Origin: Nitrospirota bacterium
GTDB lineage: Bacteria; Nitrospinota; Nitrospinia; Nitrospinales; Nitrospinaceae
DNA length: 8,739 bases
Assembly: GCA_030600405.1 (NCBI GenBank)
Contig: JAUVMD010000038.1
Span: forward strand, 1-8,739
Direction: 5' to 3'
The position numbers and the translations under genes are program-made. The notes beneath the pieces were generated by a model. It was not told the DNA's origin. It did not search any database and worked only from the letters and a program-made list of their open reading frames with translations. Positions 1-5,330 of the stretch are shown piece by piece. Each line of letters begins with the position of its first letter. Within the stretch, counting starts at the first letter, position 1.

Positions 1-746
1 GGGACATCGATTGAAGCTTCTACTGAACCGGTTCGCGGATTCATCAATAACAATTTATTATCCGCTGGAGCGGTGAGCCAGAACAGACCCCAGTCATCAG
101 TAGGTTTGATGGCCATGGCACCTTTGGCCCCCGCCAGGGTTTGGGTGATCTTGCGGGTATTCGTATCGACCACCGAAATATTTGCGGCTCCCGCGTTGAC
201 CACGTAAACCTTACCTCCTCCGGGAGAAAATACAGCCGTGATGGCTTTTTTCCCGGTGGATATCGTATGAATGGCTTTTTTCGATGCCACATCGATAAAG
301 GTGATGTTTCCCGCTCCAACGTTGCACGCGATGGCGATCTTTCCATCTGGGGATACCGCCACATCGTGGGCCTTGGTATCCGTGACTACATCAGCCAACT
401 TCTCTTTCGACACAGCGTCTATGATGGTTATGCTGTTGGTCCCCAAGTTGGCGATGAAGGCCAGCTTGCCATCCGGACTGAAAGTGACATTATGAGCTCC
501 GGCACCGGTAGCAATGGTCTTCACGACCTGATTGGAACCGGTATCAATGATCTGGACATTGGCACCCTTCATATTAGCAACCCATACTTCACCCGCGGTG
601 CTCTCGCTGACCGGCAACGTCCCAAACAGGAAAAAAACCGTAAAGACAGAAACCGCAAATAGTATCCATGGCTGCCATCTTGGCCGAAACGGGTCATTCA
701 ATTTCTTCCCAATGGGATAAATAGTTTTGATTTTATCTCCGCACAT
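1..746 (-). CDS. YVTN-family beta-propeller protein, membrane-anchored (C-terminus beyond left edge)
   Basis: The reading frame starts at ATG 746-744, six bases after a GGAGG at 757-753, and stays open for 248 codons to the left edge, so the C-terminus is missing. Residues 1-25 are polar and basic. Residues about 26-45 (WILFAVSVFTVFFLFGTLPV) form a membrane anchor or uncleaved signal. Propeller blades of about 42 residues then repeat with the family pattern: VWVAN at 54-58, a QIIDT/TIIDA/TFIDV strand ending each blade, and SPDG at 90-93 and 132-135 with a degenerate SPGG at 174-177. The family (YVTN/NHL-like) folds as an extracytoplasmic propeller, often in surface, quinoprotein-like or cytochrome-associated proteins, and most members have no known reaction. 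No catalytic or heme-binding motif is visible in the part present. It lies 105 bp downstream of the DUF1566 gene on the same strand and could share its transcript or use its own promoter. The family call is firm; the function is unknown. Confidence 0.88.
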   Translation of the reverse strand, partial: MCGDKIKTIYPIGKKLNDPFRPRWQPWILFAVSVFTVFFLFGTLPVSESTAGEVWVANMKGANVQIIDTGSNQVVKTIATGAGAHNVTFSPDGKLAFIANLGTNSITIIDAVSKEKLADVVTDTKAHDVAVSPDGKIAIACNVGAGNITFIDVASKKAIHTISTGKKAITAVFSPGGGKVYVVNAGAANISVVDTNTRKITQTLAGAKGAMAIKPTDDWGLFWLTAPADNKLLLMNPRTGSVEASIDV

Positions 747-808
747 ATTTTGCCTCCATGGAAAATAAATGGTGGATGACTTTTATTTAATATTCTGTAG
801 AGACTGAA

Positions 809-838
809 ATAGTACTTGAATTCAACTCGTAAGTGCAA
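809..838 (-). promoter_or_regulatory. Candidate promoter for the YVTN gene, with a palindrome in the spacer
   Basis: On the minus strand TTGCAC (838-833) and TACTAT (814-809) are separated by 18 bp, each matching the sigma70 consensus at four of six positions. This would place transcription start about 57 bases before the ATG at 746. The spacer contains the perfect 10-bp palindrome TTGAATTCAA (816-825), which could be an operator or chance. The match is only moderate in an AT-rich gap. Confidence 0.28.
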
Positions 839-851
839 CTCAATTTGGAAC

Positions 852-1388
852 TCAGGAGACCGGGCCGCGCACCAGGCGGAGAAACGCGTCGGGGCCCTTG
901 ATTTTGTTCTGGTAGGCTTGACCGCCTTCGTCCTTGTAGGAAATGACAATGGCTTGCGCTCCCTTTTCGGAACTGGTCCAGGTGCCCCAGCCGCCGCCTT
1001 TCGGGAAAATACGGTCGATGAACACTTTGTCGCCGTCCTTGTCGACGTTGCGCTTGCGCCGGTCGTAGAGCATGAGGGCTTCCTCGGGAGTGGGCAAACG
1101 CCAGTCATCGTAGCCCGCGAATTTTTTGTTGCTCATGCGTTGTGCGAACTCGTTGGCAGTGTACCAGTTCAACCACTTCTTTTCGATCTGCCAATAATCG
1201 AGCTTCATCCACATGAGGTTGGATTTCTTGTCGAGGATGGTGCCGTCGCCGAAATCCAGATACCGCCGGTCGGCGGATTTCGCCACCGGTTTGTTCGAAG
1301 CGGCACCGTCCGCCCACAGGGTGGACACAAGAAACGCCTGGAATCCGAAAACCATCAGTATGAACAATCCGATAACTCGCCGCCGCAT
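852..1388 (-). CDS. Exported DUF1566 (Lcl C-terminal-like) domain protein
   Basis: This 178-aa protein starts at ATG 1388-1386, six bases after an AGGAGG at 1400-1395, which makes the start secure. A Sec signal peptide covers about residues 1-26 (basic MRRR, then a hydrophobic stretch ending LWA before DG). The rest is one DUF1566 domain. It shows the opening FGDGTILDKKSNLMWMK (46-62), the AGYDDWRLPT hallmark (91-100), WTSSEKG (137-143) and the closing RLVRGP (171-176). These domains are found in secreted or surface proteins, including the Legionella collagen-like protein Lcl, and are usually thought to mediate binding rather than catalysis. The only upstream neighbour is divergent (the methyltransferase gene); the YVTN propeller gene follows 105 bp downstream on the same strand. 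A role in the periplasm or at the cell surface is inferred, and the ligand is unknown. Confidence 0.88.
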   Translation of the reverse strand: MRRRVIGLFILMVFGFQAFLVSTLWADGAASNKPVAKSADRRYLDFGDGTILDKKSNLMWMKLDYWQIEKKWLNWYTANEFAQRMSNKKFAGYDDWRLPTPEEALMLYDRRKRNVDKDGDKVFIDRIFPKGGGWGTWTSSEKGAQAIVISYKDEGGQAYQNKIKGPDAFLRLVRGPVS

Positions 1389-1443
1389 GAAAAACCTCCT
1401 GCTGAAATGTTGGCACTTGGCCTGATTCTGGAAATTCGATCCA

Positions 1444-1473
1444 AGTTTACAATTTAAAACCCTCCCGTGTAAA
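1444..1473 (-). promoter_or_regulatory. Candidate divergent promoter for the DUF1566 gene
   Basis: On the minus strand TTTACA (1473-1468, five of six consensus positions) and TAAACT (1449-1444, four of six) are 18 bp apart, upstream of the AGGAGG and ATG at 1388. The -35 box overlaps a small inverted repeat, CCCGT/ACGGG (1464-1468 and 1473-1477, loop GTAA). That repeat lies next to the divergent methyltransferase promoter, so a shared regulator is possible but not shown. Confidence 0.32.
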
Positions 1474-1485
1474 CGGGTAATTGGC

Positions 1486-1513
1486 TTGACAGGTTGGGGG
1501 GTTGGAGTACAAT
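1486..1513 (+). promoter_or_regulatory. Sigma70-type promoter of the methyltransferase gene
   Basis: A perfect -35 TTGACA (1486-1491) and a near-perfect -10 TACAAT (1508-1513) are separated by 16 bp. Transcription would begin near 1520, giving a leader of about 24 bases that carries the AGGAGG at 1533-1538. An upstream ATG at 1502 lies inside the spacer of this promoter, which rules it out as the start and supports ATG 1544. Confidence 0.72.
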
Positions 1514-1543
1514 TTGCGCTATCACAACCTGCAGGAGGCGCTT

Positions 1544-2194
1544 ATGAGTCTCGACTTCTCTCACAATAAAATTCTGCTGAACACCTTGGCTTTTCTGATA
1601 GTTACCGCCGTCGCGGGCGCTCCACTGTTGAATGCCAAACCGCGTGACAAAGACCGCTGGGACAAAAAATACGGCACGGAGGTCTATATTTTCGGCAAGA
1701 AACCGGTACCGTTTCTTACACAGAATATCCATCTGCTACCCAAAGGCAGGGCGCTGGACATCGCCATGGGCGAGGGACGCAACGGGGTGTATCTCGCCAC
1801 GCAGGGATTTGAGGTGGTGGGGCTGGACATCTCGGAGAAAGGCCTCGCCAAGGCACATCAACTGGCGAAACAGAATGGGGTGGAAATCGAAACGAAGGTG
1901 GTCGATCTGGAAAACCATCAATTGGAAAAGAACGCCTATGACGTGATTCTCCTGATGTATTACATGCAGAGAGACCTGTGGCCGCAAATCAAGGATGCCC
2001 TCAAGCCGGGCGGCATGGCGATCATCGAAACCTATAACGTCGACCACCTGAAACACGCCAGGTTTAATCCCAAATGGCTGTTGAAATCCAACGAGCTGAT
2101 AACGGCGTTCCAGGGAATGAAAATCATCCGCTACCAGGCGTATGAAGACAGTGATCAGGCCTACTCCAGCATTATCGTACAAAAAACACAATAG
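1544..2194 (+). CDS. TehB-like class I SAM-dependent methyltransferase with N-terminal membrane segment
   Basis: This 216-aa protein starts at ATG 1544, five bases after AGGAGG (1533-1538); the longer frame from 1502 would begin inside the promoter. Residues about 10-29 are hydrophobic, followed by the basic stretch AKPRDKDRWDKKYG. The catalytic part resembles TehB/methyltransferase type 11-12 proteins. It has an entry motif WDKKYG (39-44), motif I LDIAMGEGRNG (71-81) for the SAM methionine and glycine loop, the acidic ribose-binding D95 in VVGLDIS, the adenine-side VVDLEN (119-124), YDVILLMYYM (132-141) and KPGGMAIIET (154-163). These residues argue for real SAM binding. The acceptor is unknown; relatives methylate thiols, metalloids or small molecules. 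The oddity is the N-terminal hydrophobic segment, because SAM is cytosolic. Positive charge is concentrated after it, so the enzyme is most simply anchored with its catalytic domain facing the cytoplasm. It appears monocistronic. Confidence 0.88.
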   Translation: MSLDFSHNKILLNTLAFLIVTAVAGAPLLNAKPRDKDRWDKKYGTEVYIFGKKPVPFLTQNIHLLPKGRALDIAMGEGRNGVYLATQGFEVVGLDISEKGLAKAHQLAKQNGVEIETKVVDLENHQLEKNAYDVILLMYYMQRDLWPQIKDALKPGGMAIIETYNVDHLKHARFNPKWLLKSNELITAFQGMKIIRYQAYEDSDQAYSSIIVQKTQ

Positions 2195-2209
2195 CCAGCG
2201 TGACGCTGG
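2195..2209 (+). terminator. Hairpin immediately after the methyltransferase stop codon
   Basis: CCAGCG (2195-2200) and CGCTGG (2204-2209) pair perfectly around a TGA loop, directly following the TAG stop. The bases after it are AT-rich (AGCCAATATTATTT), but there is no clean run of T. It could be a weak intrinsic terminator, a 3'-end stabiliser, or part of the repeat-rich gap that follows. Confidence 0.35.
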
Positions 2210-2240
2210 AGCCAATATTATTTCCCCTAGTGACTCACCG

Positions 2241-2269
2241 TGTCACCCTGAGCCTGTCGAAGGGGGACA
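2241..2269. repeat. Dispersed palindromic repeat of the 'CCTGAGCCTGTCGAAGG' type
   Basis: The core CCCTGAGCCTGTCGAAGGG-type sequence sits between TGTC and GACA ends. Together they form a 9-bp stem with one mismatch (2241-2249 against 2261-2269) around an 11-base loop. From general knowledge, this sequence recurs in intergenic regions of many unrelated bacterial genomes. Only one copy is seen in this window, so its repeat status here rests on recognition, not on multiple copies. Confidence 0.6.
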
Positions 2270-2280
2270 CAAATAATTTT

Positions 2281-2312
2281 CACCACAGAGGACACGGAGA
2301 TCACAGAGAAAA
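2281..2312. repeat. Dispersed 'CACCACAGAGGACACGGAG'-type repeat
   Basis: This is a purine-rich stretch built from short CACAGAG/GACACGGAG units and ending in GAGAAAAA. From general knowledge, near-identical tracts recur in intergenic regions of many Proteobacteria and related metagenomic genomes. It lies 11 bases after the palindromic repeat and runs up to the start of the BASS transporter gene, replacing what would normally be promoter or leader. Its function is unknown. Confidence 0.5.
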
Positions 2313-2319
2313 ATCAGCA

Positions 2320-2334
2320 CCGGGCCTTGCCCGG
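2320..2334 (+). promoter_or_regulatory. GC-rich hairpin enclosing the transporter's candidate start codon
   Basis: CCGGGC (2320-2325) and GCCCGG (2329-2334) form a perfect 6-bp stem with loop CTT. The TTG at 2327 begins in this loop. A second TTG at 2336 follows just after the stem. Neither has a good Shine-Dalgarno site. The structure may limit translation initiation or may be the end of the neighbouring repeat. Confidence 0.35.
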
Positions 2335-3334
2335 CTTGAATAAAACCGAAAAACTTTTCATCGCGCTGGCCAATGCGTTCCCGGTGTGGGTGGTGCTGGG
2401 CGCGGGACTGGCGTTGTGGGAACCCGCCACGGCCACTTGGTTTCAGCCGACATGGATCCCCTGGTTTCTCGCCATCATCATGCTCAGCATGGGGTTGACG
2501 TTGACCGCGCAGGATTTCGCGCGGATTCTGGAAATCCCCGGAACGATTCTGCTGGGCGTGGCCCTGCAATACCTCGTCATGCCTCTGCTGGCCTTCGGCC
2601 TGGCGCATTTGTTTAAACTGCCAATCGATTTCGTGATCGGCCTGGTGCTGGTCGGGTGTTGTCCCGGGGGTACCGCGTCCAACGTGGTCTGTTTCATTGC
2701 AAGGTTGAACGTCGCGTTGTCGGTCACGCTCACCACCTGCTCGACGTTATTGGCGGTGCTCATGACCCCACTGCTGACTACCTGGCTGGTACAATCAGCT
2801 TCGGAAACACTGACAGGCACGGCGGTAGAGGTGGATACCCTCGGCCTGTTGATCAAAACCTTCCAGGTGGTGATCCTGCCGGTGACCGCGGGCATCGCCT
2901 TCAATCATTTTTTTCATAAACAGGTGCAACGCATCGCCGCGTATACGCCATTTCTGGCGGTGCTATCCATCGTGTTCATCGTCGACTTCATTCTCGCCGC
3001 TAAAAAGGAGGACATCATGGAAAGCGGCGCGTCTCTTTTATGGGCGGTGGTGATTCTGCATTTTCTGGGATTCCTGCTGGGCTATCTGCTCTCAAAAACT
3101 CTCGGAACCCGCGACCGGAACGCCCGGACGGTTTCGGTGGAAGTGGGCATGCAGAACTCCGGCCTGGCGACGGAGCTGGCCCGGAGCAATTTTGCCGCCT
3201 TCGGACTGGCAACCGTACCGGGAGCCATTTCGGCACTCACTCACTGCATCCTCGGAAGCCTCGTGGCCGGCCTGTGCCGCCTGTGGCCGGACCGGCCATC
3301 GGAAAAATCCCCTCCCGAGCGCTTGGAAAACTGA
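2327..3334 (+). CDS. BASS-family (bile acid:sodium symporter-like) transporter
   Basis: This integral membrane protein of about 335 aa belongs to the BASS/SBF family (PF01758), whose members carry bile acids, pyruvate, pantoate or other organic anions with sodium. The family signatures are GCCPGGTASNVV (110-121), which lines the substrate and sodium region between crossing helices, and SVEVGMQNSGLATELA (270-285). Eight to ten hydrophobic segments are visible, for example about 12-31, 43-61, 71-95, 100-112, 130-154, 172-192, 206-224, 235-255 and 290-317, in line with the ten-helix fold. Length is typical. The start is uncertain: the frame has no ATG before the first helix, so TTG 2327 or TTG 2336 (giving 332 aa) must serve, without a clear ribosome site. 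In-frame codons upstream are only repeat sequence back to a TGA at 2249. The substrate cannot be read from sequence. No partner gene adjoins it. Confidence 0.9.
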   Translation: MPGLNKTEKLFIALANAFPVWVVLGAGLALWEPATATWFQPTWIPWFLAIIMLSMGLTLTAQDFARILEIPGTILLGVALQYLVMPLLAFGLAHLFKLPIDFVIGLVLVGCCPGGTASNVVCFIARLNVALSVTLTTCSTLLAVLMTPLLTTWLVQSASETLTGTAVEVDTLGLLIKTFQVVILPVTAGIAFNHFFHKQVQRIAAYTPFLAVLSIVFIVDFILAAKKEDIMESGASLLWAVVILHFLGFLLGYLLSKTLGTRDRNARTVSVEVGMQNSGLATELARSNFAAFGLATVPGAISALTHCILGSLVAGLCRLWPDRPSEKSPPERLEN

Positions 3335-3373
3335 CTCCCTCCCCTCTCCTGTGATAAGATACGGATATTCCGT
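3331..3373 (+). promoter_or_regulatory. Candidate promoter and palindrome before the 93-aa/radical SAM pair
   Basis: CTGACT (3331-3336) and TAAGAT (3355-3360) are 18 bp apart, each a four-of-six or better match to sigma70 boxes. Directly after the -10 box lies the inverted repeat ACGGA-TAT-TCCGT (3361-3373), covering the expected transcription start, where a repressor could bind. The -35 box overlaps the TGA stop of the transporter gene. The promoter match is modest; the palindrome is exact in both 5-base arms. Confidence 0.28.
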
Positions 3374-3399
3374 GGACCCGTTTTTGGCTAGGAGGAAAT

Positions 3400-3681
3400 T
3401 TGGCAACATTTAACGTTTTGGTGGTAACGGATCTGAATAATTTTAACGAGGCCCATGAGAGCGAACTGCTACTGCGGCTGGAGGAAGCCTGCTTCGAGCG
3501 CATTCCCACGCTGAAATACGCTTGGGAAACCACTCTGGACGCGCCGGACGAGTCGGAAGCCAAAAACGACGCGGTCGAAAAATTCGTGAACGTCTGCCGG
3601 ACCTATCCCTTCGAATTGAAGATGCTGGTGCATGCGGGAACCGGGCAGATTCTTCGCAGGAAAAAAACTTTTGAACCCTGA
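3400..3681 (+). CDS. 93-aa protein of unknown function, paired with a radical SAM enzyme
   Basis: I do not recognise this family. The start is TTG 3400, four bases after AGGAGG (3390-3395), the only good ribosome site near it. The protein looks folded rather than peptide-like. A hydrophobic strand (FNVLVVT, 4-10) is followed by an acidic amphipathic helix (about 15-33), a strand (LKYAWETTL, 38-46), an acidic helix (SEAKNDAVEKFVNVCRTY, 52-69), a strand (FELKMLVHAG, 71-80) and a basic tail (QILRRKKTFEP, 83-93). That alpha/beta order suggests a small ferredoxin-like or partner domain. It has two cysteines (31 and 66) and no CxxC. It sits 20 bp before the radical SAM gene and is probably cotranscribed with it. 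It could be the substrate, a substrate-presenting partner or an unrelated subunit; it lacks the look of a PqqD-type RiPP recognition domain and has no obvious leader/core split. The coding call is strong; the role is unknown. Confidence 0.78.
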   Translation: MATFNVLVVTDLNNFNEAHESELLLRLEEACFERIPTLKYAWETTLDAPDESEAKNDAVEKFVNVCRTYPFELKMLVHAGTGQILRRKKTFEP

Positions 3682-3701
3682 AACTGGATTGGAACAGGGC
3701 C

Positions 3702-4817
3702 ATGAATATAATTCTTAACAGCTATTGCAACCTGAAGTGCAATTACTGCTTTGCCGACGAGTACATGGAAGAAACGGTGAACACGCCGGGCAAGTCCATG
3801 GACTACGATTATTTTACGACGGAAATGCTTCCCAAGATCCAAACCACCGGGGTTATCAACTTCATGGGCGGGGAACCGACGCTCCACCCCCGGTTCAACG
3901 AAATTTTTTCGGCCACGCTGGACGCCATGTCGCCTTACTCCAACCTCGGTCTGTTCACCAATGGCCTGATGAAGGACCACGTACTGGATCTGCTGGAACA
4001 TGCGGTTAGCGTCCAGGGAAGTATCCAAAAACACATCACCTTCTCGGTTTTGCTGAACTGGCAGACGCTGGAGAACATCAGTGAAAAGAATCACCAGCGG
4101 TGCCACGAGGTGGCGCGACAGTTACTCCGTAAAAACGGCTACGGCGTCACCTTCAGCATCAACCTGTATTCGAAGGAACAGGACCTGGAAACCCAGTGCC
4201 GGGAAATCGACGCCATTTACCAGGAGATCGGCCTGCCGCGGGACAAGTCCTATCGCATCCGCGTGAGCCCGGCGTTTCCCATCGTCGGCGAAATCGATAA
4301 TGTCTATCTGCCGATCCGCGACTTCCCCAAAGTGGGACGGCGGATGATCGATCAACTGAAGAAATACCCGCAGATGGGCTTCCGCTTCGACTGCTCATTC
4401 CCGCCGTGCTTTCTGGATGAAATCGGCGCGGGCGAAGAAAACCTGGTCTCCCGGTTCTATTATCACGGTTACAAACAGGTGCCGGAGTTTTCGGAGTGGA
4501 AAACACAACAATTTTATTTCGGGTGCGCCGACGGCAGTCCTATGGATATCGACTCCAAGGGCGACTGCTTCAACTGTTTCCCGTTCCACGATTTCAAGCT
4601 GGGGAATATTTCGGAATTCAAGGAAGTGAACCCGATCAGCGAGGCGAAGATGGGCTCCCGCTTTTTAACCCACGTGTTCGAAAACACGAAGGCGAAGGAA
4701 CCCTGCCTCTCGTGTCCGCATTATTTGGTGCGGTGTACCAGCGGGTGCTTCGCCTACAATTTCGTGGATCACGAACCGGCCGCGCCGGCGGTAGCGGTGG
4801 CAGAAAAACAGGTTTAA
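3702..4817 (+). CDS. Radical SAM protein with SPASM-like C-terminal cysteine cluster
   Basis: This 371-aa enzyme carries the radical SAM motif YCNLKCNYC with C9, C13 and C16 (CX3CX2C), which holds the 4Fe-4S cluster that cleaves SAM. GGEPT (56-60) contacts the SAM amino group, and LFTNG (84-88) is a typical barrel strand. The C-terminus has a SPASM/twitch-like set: C275-X11-G287-X4-C292, then C335-X2-C338-X6-C345-X3-C349. C231, C236 and C289 are extra candidates. This implies at least one auxiliary 4Fe-4S cluster. The canonical last SPASM cysteine is absent; the chain ends in an Ala/Val-rich tail (about 359-371). SPASM enzymes modify peptides or proteins (PqqE, AlbA, sulfatase-maturase AnSME), so the preceding 93-aa protein is a natural candidate partner. 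ATG 3702 has only a weak ribosome site and lies unusually close to the first cysteine. A CTG at 3678 or 3684 in the same frame is a possible alternative. The stop overlaps the convergent parvulin stop. Confidence 0.88.
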   Translation: MNIILNSYCNLKCNYCFADEYMEETVNTPGKSMDYDYFTTEMLPKIQTTGVINFMGGEPTLHPRFNEIFSATLDAMSPYSNLGLFTNGLMKDHVLDLLEHAVSVQGSIQKHITFSVLLNWQTLENISEKNHQRCHEVARQLLRKNGYGVTFSINLYSKEQDLETQCREIDAIYQEIGLPRDKSYRIRVSPAFPIVGEIDNVYLPIRDFPKVGRRMIDQLKKYPQMGFRFDCSFPPCFLDEIGAGEENLVSRFYYHGYKQVPEFSEWKTQQFYFGCADGSPMDIDSKGDCFNCFPFHDFKLGNISEFKEVNPISEAKMGSRFLTHVFENTKAKEPCLSCPHYLVRCTSGCFAYNFVDHEPAAPAVAVAEKQV

Positions 4818-5218
4818 AGCGAAGAACCGGTGAACGCCGTCGCCCGATCCGAACCGAAGTCGTTGGTGATCATCATAAGGTGAAAGCCTTCCTGCGTCTG
4901 CACCGGGCCAAACACTTCGCCTCGATTGAGGGTCATATCCTTGACCCCCTCACGGATGATCTGTTCCAGTTCCGCATTCTTTAATACGGGCTCGTATCCC
5001 CTGATGCGGGGATCGTCCGACGACAACTCGATCCAACCCAAGTTGCCGCCGTCCTCTTTGGAAGAGCACAGGCTGTACTTTTCGGCCAGGCGCATCAGCA
5101 TCTGAACCCGGCCGGCGGCCGATTTGACTTCGCTGATGGTCCCTTTCAATAAATCCGCGACTTCTTTTTTTTCCACCACAAGGTGGCGAACCTGAATCTG
5201 ATGAGAAAAACCTACCAT
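4814..5218 (-). CDS. Small stand-alone parvulin-type peptidyl-prolyl isomerase
   Basis: This 134-aa protein starts at ATG 5218-5216, six bases after GAGG (5228-5225); an in-frame ATG at 5266 has no ribosome site. It is one PpiC/rotamase domain with no signal peptide. The opening strand is IQVRHLVV (8-15), with the first catalytic-region histidine at 12. LMRLAEKYSLCSSKEDGGNLGWI (41-63) is the signature helix and GG(D/N)LG loop, with a cysteine at 51. EVFGPVQTQEGFHLMMI (101-117) is the final strand, with the second histidine at 113. Both histidines of active parvulins are present, so cis-trans isomerisation of X-Pro bonds is likely, in the cytoplasm. It is longer than E. coli PpiC (about 93 aa) because of an insertion around 64-95, with DDPRIRGYEPVLKNAELEQIIREG in place of the usual short segment. 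It is divergent from maf and tail-to-tail with the radical SAM gene. The partner protein is unknown. Confidence 0.85.
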   Translation of the reverse strand: MVGFSHQIQVRHLVVEKKEVADLLKGTISEVKSAAGRVQMLMRLAEKYSLCSSKEDGGNLGWIELSSDDPRIRGYEPVLKNAELEQIIREGVKDMTLNRGEVFGPVQTQEGFHLMMITNDFGSDRATAFTGSSL

Positions 5219-5273
5219 GTTCACCCTCGTAAAAATCATAGGCCCCCGAAACACAGGAACCGCCAATGGTTTA

Positions 5274-5303
5274 TTGAAGTTTGAATGCTGGTTAGTCTAA
5301 ATT
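5274..5303 (+). promoter_or_regulatory. Candidate promoter in the parvulin/maf divergent gap
   Basis: TTGAAG (5274-5279) and TAAATT (5298-5303) are 18 bp apart, four of six matches each. A stronger -10-like TATAAA at 5311-5316 lies closer to the gene but has no good -35 and would leave a leader of only about 10 bases. The maf start has no Shine-Dalgarno site, so a very short leader is conceivable. The exact site cannot be decided. Confidence 0.22.
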
Positions 5304-5330
5304 ATTTCTTTATAAATATCCAGACACCTT

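Noticed and set aside
44..364. Minus-strand 106-aa frame
   Set aside because: It lies out of frame with the YVTN propeller, whose repeats read continuously from 746 to the left edge.
816..1457. Long plus-strand frame opposite the DUF1566 gene
   Set aside because: The minus strand has a signal peptide, DUF1566 motifs and AGGAGG; the plus frame has no motif and no ribosome site.
1502..1543. Extended start (ATG 1502) for the methyltransferase
   Set aside because: It lies between the -35 and -10 boxes; ATG 1544 has AGGAGG at proper spacing.
3400..3681. RiPP precursor or PqqD-type recognition domain
   Set aside because: It has no leader/core division, no repeated or Cys/Ser/Thr-rich core and no PqqD motif; it is kept only as a possible partner.
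3603..4106. 167-aa minus-strand frame opposite the radical SAM gene
   Set aside because: It has no recognisable motif, and the opposing frame has conserved cluster-binding cysteines.
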